Positions 7,818 to 16,681 of a stretch of DNA of 64,000 bases are shown here, piece by piece. Under the pieces are notes generated by a model, which saw only the letters and a program-made list of their open reading frames with translations, had not been told where the DNA came from and did not search any database. The stretch is taken from the NCBI GenBank assembly GCA_046339595.1, contig JBKDUF010000096.1:36127-100126 (forward strand), read 5' to 3'. A program made the position numbers and the translations under genes. This DNA comes from Ga0077527 sp021300125 (GTDB lineage Bacteria; Pseudomonadota; Gammaproteobacteria; Burkholderiales; SG8-41). The first letter of the stretch is position 1. Each line of letters opens with the position of its first letter.

Positions 7818-8576
7818 CTAAACGGGGGCGCGAATGCCCCGCAACAGCAACGATCCGCCGATCAGCAGCAGCAGAATGCTGACCACACGCAGCAGGCTCT
7901 GCCGCGAGGCCCTGAGCTGGATGCGATGGCCGGCCCAGATGCCGCCAAGTGCAAAGGGTATCAGTAGCAGCGCACCCAGCACGCGGTCCCACAGCATCAG
8001 GCCGCCGGCGAGGAACACCAGCGCGCGAATTGAGGTCGACAGTAGCACCATGTTCGACAGTGTGGCGCGCAACACCGCCTTGTCGGGCAGGCGCCGCGAC
8101 AGGTAGACCGCATAGGGCGGTGCGCCGACACCGAACAGTGTGCCCGACGCGCCACCGCAGAAGCCGGAGATTACCGCCCAGGGATGGCGCGAGATGCCGC
8201 CCTGCGGCACGCCGGCATACAGCGAATACAGGCCGTAGCCGCAGAGAAAAACGCCAAAGGCGAAAAGGGTGGCCTGGTGCGGGATGGTCACCAGCGCGGT
8301 GACGCCGGCCACCGCGCCGGCCAGCGAAAACGGCGCCATCCATTTCAGCTCGCCAAGGTCGGCATCCCTGGAAAAGCGCGAGCCCAGCGCGAAGGATGCC
8401 GAGACGTCGAGGATCACGCACATCGGCAGCACAAAGGACAGCGGGAAAAAAAACGACAGCGCCGGCACCGTGAACATCGCCGCACCGAAGGCGGTAACGC
8501 CGAAGATCACGTAGGAGGCCGCGACTATTGCCGCACAGGCGGCCCAGGTGTCCAGCCCGAAAGGCAGGGCATCCAT
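7818..8576 (-). CDS. TauE/SafE family permease (first of two in the window)
   Basis: A 252-residue membrane protein of about seven or eight helices, with the duplicated TauE/SafE layout: FGVTAFGAAMFTVP in the first half and GFCGGASGTLFGVGAPPY in the second, each a Gly-rich half-site. Known members export sulfite or sulfoacetate or move other organic anions. It precedes the FMN hydroxyacid dehydrogenase on the same strand with a 31-bp gap, so the two are probably cotranscribed. ATG 8576 is chosen because an in-frame TTG at 8582 lies in the T-tract of the pilU terminator. Confidence 0.85.
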   Translation of the reverse strand: MDALPFGLDTWAACAAIVAASYVIFGVTAFGAAMFTVPALSFFFPLSFVLPMCVILDVSASFALGSRFSRDADLGELKWMAPFSLAGAVAGVTALVTIPHQATLFAFGVFLCGYGLYSLYAGVPQGGISRHPWAVISGFCGGASGTLFGVGAPPYAVYLSRRLPDKAVLRATLSNMVLLSTSIRALVFLAGGLMLWDRVLGALLLIPFALGGIWAGHRIQLRASRQSLLRVVSILLLLIGGSLLLRGIRAPV

Positions 8577-8577
8577 C

Positions 8578-8606
8578 AACAAAAACGCCGGCCAGGGGGC
8601 CGGCGT
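8578..8606 (-). terminator. Rho-independent terminator after pilU
   Basis: Read leftward, GCCGGC-type arms (CGCCGGCC ... GGCCGGCG, 8 bp, loop about 4 nt) are followed by TTTTTGTT. It sits 22 bp after the pilU stop and just before the TauE/SafE start. Confidence 0.8.
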
Positions 8607-8627
8607 CGGGACATCAGCCGCTGGACA

Positions 8628-9764
8628 TCAGACAAGGTTGAGGTGCTCGATGCCGGTCATCACATCCTTGTCCTTGGCATCCTTGCTGTTGAGCTTGATC
8701 ATCAGCCGCAGCTCGTTCATCGAGTCGGCGTTGCGTAAGGCATCCTCGTAGCTGATCTGCCCGGCTTCGTAGAGGTCAAACAGGTGCTGGTCGAAGGTCT
8801 GCATGCCCAGCTCGCGCGACTTGGCCATGACGCCCTTGATCTCGTGCACCTCGCCCTTGAAGATCATGTCGGCGATCAATGGTGAGTTAAGCAGGATCTC
8901 CACCGCGGCGGCACGGCCCTTGCCGTCCTTCTTGGGGATCAGGCGCTGGGAAATCAGCGCGCGGATGTTCAGCGAAAGATCCATCAGCAGCTGGTGTTTC
9001 CGCTCTTCCGGGAAGAAGTTGATGATCCGGTCCAGCGCCTGGTTGGCGCTGTTGGCGTGCAGCGTCGCCATTGCGAGGTGGCCAGTTTCGGCGAAGGCAA
9101 TCGCATGGTCCATGGTGTCGCGGTCGCGTATCTCGCCGATCAGGATCACATCCGGGGCCTGGCGCAGGGTGTTTTTCAGTGCGGCATGCCAGTTTTCGGT
9201 ATCCACACCGACCTCGCGCTGGGTGACCACGCAGTTCTTGTGGTCGTGCACATACTCGATCGGGTCTTCGATGGTGATGATGTGGCCGTAGCTGTTTTCG
9301 TTGCGGTAGCCGATCATCGCTGCGAGCGAGGTCGACTTGCCGGAACCGGTGCCGCCGACCATGATGATCAGACCGCGCTTGGTCATTACGACATCCTTCA
9401 GCACGGGCGGCAGCTTGAGATCGTCGAACTTCGGGATCGAGGTGTTGATCGTGCGCAGCACCATGCCCACGCGGCCCTGCTGCATGAAGGCGTTGACGCG
9501 GAAGCGGCCGATGTCGCCGGGGCTGATCGCGAAGTTGCACTCCTTGGTCGCCTCGAACTCGCTGGCCTGCTTGTCGTTCATGATGCCGCGCGCAAGTTCG
9601 GCCGTGTGCTGGGGGGTGAGTGCCTGCTGCGCAACCGGAGTCATCTTGCCGTCAAGTTTGATCGCCGGGGGAAAGCCTGCGGTAATGAACAGGTCGGACG
9701 CCTTTTTCGCGACCATTGCCCGCAGCAGATCGTGCATGAACTTGACTGCCTGCTCTCTTTCCAT
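8628..9764 (-). CDS. pilU: Type IV pilus retraction ATPase PilU
   Basis: A 378-residue hexameric AAA+-like secretion ATPase of the PilT/PilU family. Walker A is GGTGSGKST (137-145); the Asp box (TIEDPIEYVH), Walker B region (DVILIGEIRD) and His box (GHLAMATLHAN) are all present. PilU is the accessory retraction motor that works with PilT; the length and the extended C-terminus (SKDAKDKDVMTGIEHL) distinguish it from PilT. It is 40 bp downstream of pilT on the same strand, the standard pilTU order, and ends at a clear terminator. Confidence 0.95.
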   Translation of the reverse strand: MEREQAVKFMHDLLRAMVAKKASDLFITAGFPPAIKLDGKMTPVAQQALTPQHTAELARGIMNDKQASEFEATKECNFAISPGDIGRFRVNAFMQQGRVGMVLRTINTSIPKFDDLKLPPVLKDVVMTKRGLIIMVGGTGSGKSTSLAAMIGYRNENSYGHIITIEDPIEYVHDHKNCVVTQREVGVDTENWHAALKNTLRQAPDVILIGEIRDRDTMDHAIAFAETGHLAMATLHANSANQALDRIINFFPEERKHQLLMDLSLNIRALISQRLIPKKDGKGRAAAVEILLNSPLIADMIFKGEVHEIKGVMAKSRELGMQTFDQHLFDLYEAGQISYEDALRNADSMNELRLMIKLNSKDAKDKDVMTGIEHLNLV

Positions 9765-9804
9765 GCTATGGCTCCAGTTGTTGCACGTTGCCCGCGCCGC
9801 CGGA

Positions 9805-10845
9805 TCAGCGGAACGCGTCCTTGTTCATCGCCTTGCCGCGCGCCTCTTCCACCGAAACGATGTTGCGCTTGACCAGGTCCTGCAGGTTCTGGTCCAGGGT
9901 CTGCATGCCGAGCTGGGCGCCGGTCTGGATCGCGGAATACATCTGTGCCACCTTGTTCTCGCGGATCAGGTTGCGGATGGCCGGAGTGCCGACCATGATC
10001 TCGTGAGCCGCGGCGCGGCCGCTGCCGTCCTTGGTCTTGAGCAGGGTCTGCGAGATCACCGCGCGCAGCGACTCGGACAGCATCGCGCGCATCATTTCCT
10101 TTTCTTCCGCGGGGAATACATCAATGATCCGGTCAATGGTCTTGGCGGCAGAACTGGTGTGCAGCGTGCCGAACACCAGGTGGCCCGTTTCGGCGGCGGT
10201 CAGTGCAAGACGGATGGTTTCGAGGTCGCGCATCTCGCCGACGAGAATGATGTCAGGATCCTCCCGCAGCGCCGAGCGCAGCGCGTTGGAGAACGACAGC
10301 GTATGCGGGCCGACCTCGCGCTGGTTGATCAGGCATTTCTTGGATTCGTGCACGAATTCGATCGGGTCCTCGACTGTCAGGATGTGTCCCTGCTCGTTTT
10401 CGTTGATGTGGTTGATGATGGCGGCCAGCGTGGTCGACTTGCCGGACCCGGTGGGACCCGTCACCAGCACCACGCCGCGCGGCTGATTGGCGATCTCGGT
10501 GAAGACTTTCGGCGCCTTGAGGTCTTCCAGGCTCAGCACCTTGGACGGAATGGTCCGGAACACCGCGCCGGCGCCGCGCTGCTGCACGAAGGCGTTGACG
10601 CGGAACCGCGCCAGATTGGGGATCGAGAACGAGAAGTCGCACTCAAGGTTTTCCTCGTAGAACTTGCGCTGGCCGTCGTTCATGATGTCGTACACCATCG
10701 CATGCACATCCTTGTGCTCCAAGGGCGGCAGGTTGATGCGCCGGACATCACCATGCACACGAATCATCGGCGGCAGGCCGGATGACAGATGCAGGTCTGA
10801 GGCCTTGTTTTTGACCACGAAGGCCAGCAGTTCGGAGATGTCCAT
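9805..10845 (-). CDS. pilT: Type IV pilus retraction ATPase PilT
   Basis: A 346-residue retraction motor for type IV pili, needed for twitching motility and DNA uptake. Walker A is GPTGSGKST (130-138), the Asp box is TVEDPIEFVH, Walker B lies in DIILVGEMRD, and the His box is GHLVFGTLHT; the AIRNLIRE motif of the PilT C-terminal domain is also present. It is transcribed away from yggS, with a 112-bp divergent intergenic region that holds an 18-bp tandem repeat (10881-10916). Confidence 0.96.
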   Translation of the reverse strand: MDISELLAFVVKNKASDLHLSSGLPPMIRVHGDVRRINLPPLEHKDVHAMVYDIMNDGQRKFYEENLECDFSFSIPNLARFRVNAFVQQRGAGAVFRTIPSKVLSLEDLKAPKVFTEIANQPRGVVLVTGPTGSGKSTTLAAIINHINENEQGHILTVEDPIEFVHESKKCLINQREVGPHTLSFSNALRSALREDPDIILVGEMRDLETIRLALTAAETGHLVFGTLHTSSAAKTIDRIIDVFPAEEKEMMRAMLSESLRAVISQTLLKTKDGSGRAAAHEIMVGTPAIRNLIRENKVAQMYSAIQTGAQLGMQTLDQNLQDLVKRNIVSVEEARGKAMNKDAFR

Positions 10846-10880
10846 TTATAATTCCCGGGGAAAGTGTGCTGACACCAAAA

Positions 10881-10916
10881 GACCGGTTTTTCTGGGGCGA
10901 CCGGTATTTCTGTGGC
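10881..10916. repeat. 18-bp tandem direct repeat between pilT and yggS
   Basis: GACCGGTTTTTCTGGGGC is followed without a gap by GACCGGTATTTCTGTGGC, 16 of 18 bases identical. It lies midway between the two divergent start codons, 36 bp from pilT and 42 bp from yggS, a position suited to an operator bound by tandem regulator dimers. Confidence 0.8.
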
Positions 10917-10957
10917 ACATGAAGTCGTGTAGGCCAGCCTCTGAGCGCGTCGAAATT

Positions 10958-11659
10958 ATGGTCACAATAGCCGGGAACTTGCAAGCCGTGAAGCAGCGCA
11001 TCGCACAGGCCGCAGCGGCTGCAAACCGCCCGTCACAAAGCATTCAACTGCTCGCCGTCAGCAAAACTTTCGGCGTTGCCGAAATCGAGGCTGCATGGCA
11101 GGCCGGACAACACGCCTTCGGCGAAAATTTCGTGCAGGAAAGCCTGGCGAAAATCGCAGCGCTGCAGCGGCTCGGCATCGAATGGCATTTCATCGGGCCG
11201 CTCCAGAGCAACAAGACACGGCCGGTGGCTGAACACTTCGCCTGGGTGCACAGCCTCGAACGCGACAAGATCGCGCGCCGCCTGAATGACGCGCGGCCCC
11301 CGCAGCTGCCGCCGCTCAACGTGCTGGTACAGGTCAACGTCAGCGGCGAAACCAGCAAGAGCGGCGTGGTTCCCGGTGAAGAGCGCGCACTCGCCGACGC
11401 CATCGCCGGACTGCCGCGGCTGCGCCTGCGCGGACTGATGACCATCCCCGAGCCCACCGACGATCCGGCCCTGCTGCGCGCCCGGTTCGCAAGGCTTCGC
11501 GCACTGTTCGAGGCCCTGCGCACCGAACACCCGGATATCGATACGCTGTCCATGGGCATGTCAGCCGACCTTGAGGCGGCCATCGCCGAGGGCTCGACCC
11601 TGGTACGCGTGGGTACGGCCATTTTCGGCACGCGCCCGGCTCCTGCTGGCACTGCCTGA
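10958..11659 (+). CDS. yggS: YggS-family pyridoxal phosphate homeostasis protein
   Basis: A 233-residue PLP-binding TIM-barrel protein. LLAVSKTFG contains the PLP-lysine, GENFVQE follows, then WHFIGPLQSNK, VNVSGETSKSG, GLMTIPEP, and MGMSADLEAAI with the phosphate-binding GTAIFG. YggS/PLPBP binds PLP without catalysis and buffers vitamin B6 and amino-acid pools. ATG 10958 is the first start that excludes promoter DNA shared with pilT. yggS-proC-yggT is a conserved gene order, and proC follows 64 bp later. Confidence 0.94.
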   Translation: MVTIAGNLQAVKQRIAQAAAAANRPSQSIQLLAVSKTFGVAEIEAAWQAGQHAFGENFVQESLAKIAALQRLGIEWHFIGPLQSNKTRPVAEHFAWVHSLERDKIARRLNDARPPQLPPLNVLVQVNVSGETSKSGVVPGEERALADAIAGLPRLRLRGLMTIPEPTDDPALLRARFARLRALFEALRTEHPDIDTLSMGMSADLEAAIAEGSTLVRVGTAIFGTRPAPAGTA

Positions 11660-11723
11660 GCCGCGGTCCGTATAATCCCGGCTCAACCGTCCAATGCGGA
11701 CGATTCCACCGGCAACACCCACC

Positions 11724-12548
11724 ATGAATATCCTGTTCATCGGCGGCGGCAACATGGCCGCCGCGATCATCGGCGGCCTCATTGCCAAGGGCTGGCCCGC
11801 GGCCAGCCTGTGCGCGGTGGATGTTGTACCCGCCGCGCTTGAGGTACTGCGCAGGCGCTACGGCATCCGTACCGCAGGCGACGGTGCCGCGGAAGCTCTG
11901 CGGGCGGATTGCGTGGTGCTCGCGGTCAAGCCGCAGCAGCTGCGCGAAGTGGCCCGGGGACTGGCGCCGTCAGCCGATGACCGGCTGGTGCTGAGCATCG
12001 CCGCCGGCATCCGCAGTGCCGACCTCGCACGCTGGCTGGGCGGCAAAGCGCGCGTGGTGCGGGCGATGCCCAACACGCCGGCACTGGTGGGCGCCGGAAT
12101 CAGCGGCCTTTTTGCCATGCCCGGCGTCAGCGCCGGCGACCGCAGCCGCGCCGAAAGCGTGCTGTCCGCGGTGGGAGAAACCTTCTGGGTGGAGGACGAG
12201 GCCGCGCTCGATGCGGTCACCGCGGTCTCCGGCAGCGGCCCCGCCTATGTGTTCTATTTGATCGAGGCCCTGGAACAGGCTGCGCGTGAACTGGGCCTGC
12301 CTCAAGACAGCGCGCGGCGCAGCGCCCTCGCAACCTTCGCCGGCGCGGTCAAGCTCGCGACTTCCGACGGCAGCGATCCGGCAACCCTGCGCGCCCGCGT
12401 GACTTCGAAGGGCGGCACCACCGAGCGCGCCATTGCATTGCTCGATGCCGCGGGGGTGAAAGCTGCGATGGTCAAAGCGGTGCAAGGCGCGCGGCTGCGC
12501 GCGGCTGAAATGGGCGATGAGCTGGGACGTGACGGCAACGGCGGGTGA
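11724..12548 (+). CDS. proC: Pyrroline-5-carboxylate reductase
   Basis: A 274-residue enzyme that reduces pyrroline-5-carboxylate to proline with NAD(P)H, the last step of proline synthesis. The N-terminal Rossmann motif is FIGGGNMAAAIIGGL; VLAVKPQQ, RAMPNTPALVGAGISG, and the C-terminal dimer domain with SGSGPAYVFYLIEAL and TSKGGTTERAI are typical. A possible -10 (TATAAT, 11671-11676) lies 47 bp upstream without a good -35. The gene overlaps or nearly touches yggT. Confidence 0.95.
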   Translation: MNILFIGGGNMAAAIIGGLIAKGWPAASLCAVDVVPAALEVLRRRYGIRTAGDGAAEALRADCVVLAVKPQQLREVARGLAPSADDRLVLSIAAGIRSADLARWLGGKARVVRAMPNTPALVGAGISGLFAMPGVSAGDRSRAESVLSAVGETFWVEDEAALDAVTAVSGSGPAYVFYLIEALEQAARELGLPQDSARRSALATFAGAVKLATSDGSDPATLRARVTSKGGTTERAIALLDAAGVKAAMVKAVQGARLRAAEMGDELGRDGNGG

Positions 12549-12550
12549 CC

Positions 12551-13129
12551 ATGCTCGGTGAAACCCTGATTTTCCTGGCGCAGGTGGTGTTCGGCCTGCT
12601 CACGATCGCACTGCTGCTGCGCTTCTACCTGCAGTGGGTGCGCGCGCCCTACCGCAACCCGCTGGCCGATTTCGTCAATGCCCTGAGCGATTTCATGGTG
12701 AAGCCGGCGCGACGGGTGATCCCGGGGCTGTGGGGCATTGATCTGCCGACGCTGCTGCTCGCCTGGGTGATCCAGCTGCTGGAATGGCTTGCCGTTCTGC
12801 AGATCCGCGGCTGGCGCTGGCAACAGGACATCGGCATCGCTGTCCTGGCACTGGCGGCGCTCGCTGTGATCGCCGTGGCCAAAACACTGGTCTACATCGT
12901 GCTCTTTGCGACACTGCTGCAGGCGCTGCTGTCCTGGATCAATCCGGGCAGTCCGGTGGCGCCGCTGCTCGACGCAATGAGCCGGCCTTTCCTGGGCGTT
13001 TTCCGCCGCCGCATCCCGCCGGTTGGCGGCGTCGACCTGTCGCCGCTGTTTCTGATCGTGGCCTGCCAGCTGCTGCTGATGCTGCCGCTGGCCTGGCTCG
13101 AATCCGAGGCCCTGCGCCTGCTGCGCTGA
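12551..13129 (+). CDS. yggT: YggT-family inner membrane protein
   Basis: A 192-residue protein made of two similar halves, each a hydrophobic helix pair with a conserved segment (RFYLQWVRAPYRNPLADFV... and ATLLQALLSWINPGSPVAPLLD). This two-repeat layout is the YggT (Ycf19-like) family, linked to osmotic tolerance and membrane assembly but not biochemically defined. ATG 12551 is used; a GTG at 12545 that overlaps the proC stop is equally possible and adds two residues. It ends 9 bp before the convergent phospholipase-D-type gene. Confidence 0.88.
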   Translation: MLGETLIFLAQVVFGLLTIALLLRFYLQWVRAPYRNPLADFVNALSDFMVKPARRVIPGLWGIDLPTLLLAWVIQLLEWLAVLQIRGWRWQQDIGIAVLALAALAVIAVAKTLVYIVLFATLLQALLSWINPGSPVAPLLDAMSRPFLGVFRRRIPPVGGVDLSPLFLIVACQLLLMLPLAWLESEALRLLR

Positions 13130-13138
13130 TCACCATCT

Positions 13139-14581
13139 CTAGTCGGCATCCTCGCTGCCGCGCCGTACCCGCCAGGCGCGAACCAGCAGGGTCAGCCCAA
13201 TCCACAACGCCAGCACCGCCAACGGCACGGTCACCGCGAGCGGCATGACCAGGGCAAGCATCGCAAACAGCAGGAAGGCCAGCGCACCACCGCCCATCAT
13301 GCCGGCCTCGGCTGGACCCAGGATGCGGCGGTTGGCGAAAGCGGCACCAACGGTGTTGCCGATACGCAGCGCCCCTGCTGCCGCCCTTGCCGCCCCTCCG
13401 CCGCGACCGCCGCTGCGGGGCAAGGCGCTTTCAGCCCGGCTCACCCGGTGGCGGGGACCCAGTACGATTTCCGTGGCATTGCCCAGGTCCTCCGCGTACA
13501 TCGCCTGCATCTGCGCGCCGGCCTGCGCGTCATCGAGTGCGATGTCGAGTTCGTAGTTGCTGATCCAGCTGGCCAGATTCAGATTGCTGGAGCCGACACG
13601 CGCCCAGCGCCCGTCAGCAACGGCAGTCTTGGCGTGCAGCATGGGGCCGTTCCACTCGAACACCCGTACACCGGCTTCCAGCAGGGGACGGTAACCGGCG
13701 CGCGAAAAGCGGCCCACCATCGGCAGGTCACTCACCCCCGGGACCAGCAGGCGCACATCCACGCCGTCGCGCGCGGCAGCACGCAAGGCTTCGACATAGG
13801 TCGGAATACCGACGAAATAGGCATCGGTCAGCCACAGCGACTCGCGGGCGATCGCCGCAATCATCTGGTCCATGCGGTAGAGCCCTGCCAGGCTGGGCTG
13901 GGCTGCCAGCACGCGCAATGCAACGGCGCCCGCGGCAACCGGCAACGGCGCATCAATATCCAGTGCGGGGCCGCCGCAGGCGCTCCAGGTCTGGGCAAAC
14001 GCACGCACGATGTCGGCGACTGCCGGGCCGCGGATCTCGACCCCGGTATCCCGCCACGGCGGAATCCCCCGCGGCGGATCGCCGGCCCAGCGCCGGGACA
14101 CGCAGAGCCCGGACACGAAGCCGCTTTCGCCATCCACCGCCAGCATCTTGCGATGGTCGCGGGTCAGCCAACCGAAGGGGCTGTCCAGCCTTGGCGGATT
14201 GAAGCAGCGCACCTCGGCCCCGGCTTCGGCGAGCGGCTCGAGCAGTCGCGCGCTGCCGATGCCGAGCCCGCCCATCCAGTCATAGATCACGCGCACGGCA
14301 ACACCCGCCCGCGCGCGTTCGGCAAGGGCCTCGGCAAAGCTGCGGCCGACGACATCGTCGGCTATGAGGTAATTCTCGAACAGAACCGAATGCCGTGCGG
14401 CGGCAATCGCAGCGAGCCAGGCCGGATAGTTCTCGGTGGCGTCGCGCAGCAGGCGCACGGCATTGCCGCCCCGCAGGGCGGCACCGGCAGCCCGTGACAG
14501 CATGCCTTCGGCCGCGAGCCGAAGTTCCGCAGCCGGTCCGGCAGGGGCAGCGCGACGGGGCGGAGCGGGCGTCTGGTTCAT
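13139..14581 (-). CDS. Phospholipase D-family cardiolipin synthase-like protein
   Basis: A 480-residue protein with two HKD motifs: RDHRKMLAVDG (His143, Lys145, Asp150) and LHAKTAVADG (His316, Lys318, Asp323), each followed by a Ser-Gly or Gly-Ser-Ser-Asn stretch. This matches the two-domain PLD fold of cardiolipin synthases (ClsB/ClsC type), which join phosphatidyl groups. Unlike most Cls proteins, the hydrophobic helices are at the C-terminus (about 425-470), not the N-terminus. It could be a phosphatidyltransferase of different specificity. Its start is 12 bp after the rng stop on the same strand. Confidence 0.82.
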   Translation of the reverse strand: MNQTPAPPRRAAPAGPAAELRLAAEGMLSRAAGAALRGGNAVRLLRDATENYPAWLAAIAAARHSVLFENYLIADDVVGRSFAEALAERARAGVAVRVIYDWMGGLGIGSARLLEPLAEAGAEVRCFNPPRLDSPFGWLTRDHRKMLAVDGESGFVSGLCVSRRWAGDPPRGIPPWRDTGVEIRGPAVADIVRAFAQTWSACGGPALDIDAPLPVAAGAVALRVLAAQPSLAGLYRMDQMIAAIARESLWLTDAYFVGIPTYVEALRAAARDGVDVRLLVPGVSDLPMVGRFSRAGYRPLLEAGVRVFEWNGPMLHAKTAVADGRWARVGSSNLNLASWISNYELDIALDDAQAGAQMQAMYAEDLGNATEIVLGPRHRVSRAESALPRSGGRGGGAARAAAGALRIGNTVGAAFANRRILGPAEAGMMGGGALAFLLFAMLALVMPLAVTVPLAVLALWIGLTLLVRAWRVRRGSEDAD

Positions 14582-14593
14582 CGCGGCCTCGCG

Positions 14594-16048
14594 CTACATC
14601 AGCACGATGTCGAACTGTTCCTGGTTGTAGGCCGACTCGACCTGGAGCGAAATCGGTTTGCCGATGAAATCCGAAAGCATTGCCAGGTTGTGTGATTCCT
14701 CATCGAGAAACATGTCGATCACCTGCTGCGAGGCGAGGATGCGGAATTCCCGCGCCTCGAACTGGCGGGATTCGCGCAGGATCTCGCGCAGCACCTCGTA
14801 GCACACCGTCTGGGCGGTTTTCAGTTCGCCGCGCCCTGAGCACACCGGGCAGGGTTCGCACAGCACGTGGGCAAGGCTTTCACGGGTGCGCTTGCGCGTC
14901 ATTTCAACCAGGCCGAGCTGGGTGAATCCGTTCACCGTCATCCGCGTGCGATCACGCGCCAGCGCCTTGCGGAATTCATTGAGCACCGCATTGCGGTGCT
15001 CCTCGCTGTCCATGTCGATGAAATCGATGATGACGATGCCGCCGAGGTTGCGCAGACGCAGCTGGCGAGCGATCACCTGCGAAGCCTCGAGGTTGGTCTT
15101 GAAGATGGTGTCATCAAAGCTGCGGCCGCCGACAAACCCCCCGGTGTTGACATCCACCGTGGTCAACGCTTCGGTCTGGTCGATGATCAGATAACCGCCC
15201 GACTTGAGATCCACGCGGCGAGCCAGCGCCCGCTCGATGTCGGCCTCGACATTGTGCAGGTCAAAGAGCGGCCGCGCCCCCTGGTAATGGGTCAGCCCGG
15301 GCAGCACATTGGGGGTGAAACTCGCCGCAAACTGGCTCATGGCCTGATAAGTCTCGCGCGAGTCGACAAAAATCCGGCCGGTTTCCTCGTGGGCGAAATC
15401 GCGCAGCACGCGCAGACTCAGCGGCAGGTCGCGGTAGAGCAGGGCCAGCGGCGCGGCGGTGGCAGCCTGGGCCTGGATGTCGAGCCACAGCTTGCGCAGA
15501 TACTCGACGTCGGCGGCCAGCTCGCGATCGCTGGCCGCCTCGGCCACGGTGCGTATGATGTAACCGCCCCTTTCGTCGGCAGGCAACAGCTGCTGCAGCT
15601 TCTCGCGCAGGTGGACACGCTCCTCCTCGTCCTCGATGCGCTGTGAGATGCCGATGTGGGATTCCTGCGGCAGGTAGACCAGCAGGCGGCCGGCGATGCT
15701 GATCTGGGTGGACAGGCGTGCGCCTTTGGTGCCGATGGGATCCTTGATCACCTGCACCATCAGGTTCTGGCCTTCGTTGAGCAGCCGCTCGATGGGCTGG
15801 CCGGGCTCGCCATTGACGCGGTTGCCCCAGATGTCCGCGACATGGAGAAAGGCTGCGCGTTCGCCGCCGATGTCAACGAAGGCCGACTGCATTCCAGGCA
15901 GCACCCGCACCACGCGGCCCATGTAGATGTTGCCGACGAAGCCGCGGGAGGAGGCACGCTCGACATGCAGTTCCTGGGTCACGCCGTGTTCGATCAGCGC
16001 GACGCGGGTTTCCTGCGGCGTGACATTGATCAGGATGTCTTCGCTCAT
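14594..16048 (-). CDS. rng: Ribonuclease G
   Basis: A 484-residue RNase E/G-family endonuclease that matures the 5' end of 16S rRNA and degrades some mRNAs. It opens MSEDILINVTPQETRVAL, followed by the S1 domain (GNIYMGRVVRVLPGMQSAFVD), the sensor region, the catalytic DVNTGGFVGGRS and DFIDM motifs, and the zinc-link CPVCSGRG near residue 410. It is short, without the long RNase E scaffold tail. It is the last gene of the nadD-rsfS-rlmH-maf-rng series, 9 bp downstream of maf. Confidence 0.95.
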   Translation of the reverse strand: MSEDILINVTPQETRVALIEHGVTQELHVERASSRGFVGNIYMGRVVRVLPGMQSAFVDIGGERAAFLHVADIWGNRVNGEPGQPIERLLNEGQNLMVQVIKDPIGTKGARLSTQISIAGRLLVYLPQESHIGISQRIEDEEERVHLREKLQQLLPADERGGYIIRTVAEAASDRELAADVEYLRKLWLDIQAQAATAAPLALLYRDLPLSLRVLRDFAHEETGRIFVDSRETYQAMSQFAASFTPNVLPGLTHYQGARPLFDLHNVEADIERALARRVDLKSGGYLIIDQTEALTTVDVNTGGFVGGRSFDDTIFKTNLEASQVIARQLRLRNLGGIVIIDFIDMDSEEHRNAVLNEFRKALARDRTRMTVNGFTQLGLVEMTRKRTRESLAHVLCEPCPVCSGRGELKTAQTVCYEVLREILRESRQFEAREFRILASQQVIDMFLDEESHNLAMLSDFIGKPISLQVESAYNQEQFDIVLM

Positions 16049-16057
16049 GACCGAATT

Positions 16058-16672
16058 TCAGGGAATGCTGATGCCGTGCACACGCAGCAGGTCGGCGGTT
16101 TCGGCCAGCGGAAGGCCCATGATACCGGAGTAGCTGCCCTCGATCCGCGTGATGAACGCGGCGGCCATGCCCTGCACCGCATAGGCGCCGGCCTTGTCCA
16201 AAGGCTCCCCGCCGGCGATGTAACGGCGGATTTCGGCGGGGTCCAGCGCGCGAAACCACACCCGGGAAATGCTGAGCCTGGTCTCCAGCTGCCCGCCAAG
16301 GGCCACGGCCACTGCGGTCATGACATGATGGCTGGATCCCGCCAGCCGGGAGAGCATCTGCGCGGCATCGGCGGCGTCGCGCGGCTTGCCGAAGATGTCG
16401 CCATCGCAGACCACCGTGGTGTCGGCTGCCAGCACCGGCCGCAGCGGAGCATGGCGCGCAGCGGCAATGCCATTTCCCGCACGCGCCTTGTCCGTGGCCA
16501 CGCGCAGCACGTAATCCTCGGCCGCCTCTGCCTGATGCGGCGTCTCGTCGACATCGGCGGGCCGTCCCGCCCGTTCGCGCAGGGTCAGCAGTTCGAAGGA
16601 AACGCCGATCTGGCGCAGCAGTTCGCGGCGGCGCGGGCTTCGGGATGCAAGATAGATGCCGCGGTTGGCCAT
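16058..16672 (-). CDS. maf: Maf-family nucleoside triphosphate pyrophosphatase
   Basis: A 204-residue enzyme of the Maf family, which hydrolyses non-canonical or modified pyrimidine NTPs (dTTP/UTP, m5UTP) to monophosphates. Signature segments are YLASRSPRRRELL at the N-terminus, the Glu/Asp-containing LAADTTVVCDG, and AGAYAVQG with the SGIMGLPL tail. ATG 16672 has an AAAGGA site 4 nt upstream; the GTG immediately before it is an unlikely alternative. It lies between rlmH and rng in a conserved operon. Confidence 0.93.
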   Translation of the reverse strand: MANRGIYLASRSPRRRELLRQIGVSFELLTLRERAGRPADVDETPHQAEAAEDYVLRVATDKARAGNGIAAARHAPLRPVLAADTTVVCDGDIFGKPRDAADAAQMLSRLAGSSHHVMTAVAVALGGQLETRLSISRVWFRALDPAEIRRYIAGGEPLDKAGAYAVQGMAAAFITRIEGSYSGIMGLPLAETADLLRVHGISIP

Positions 16673-16681
16673 CACGTCCTT

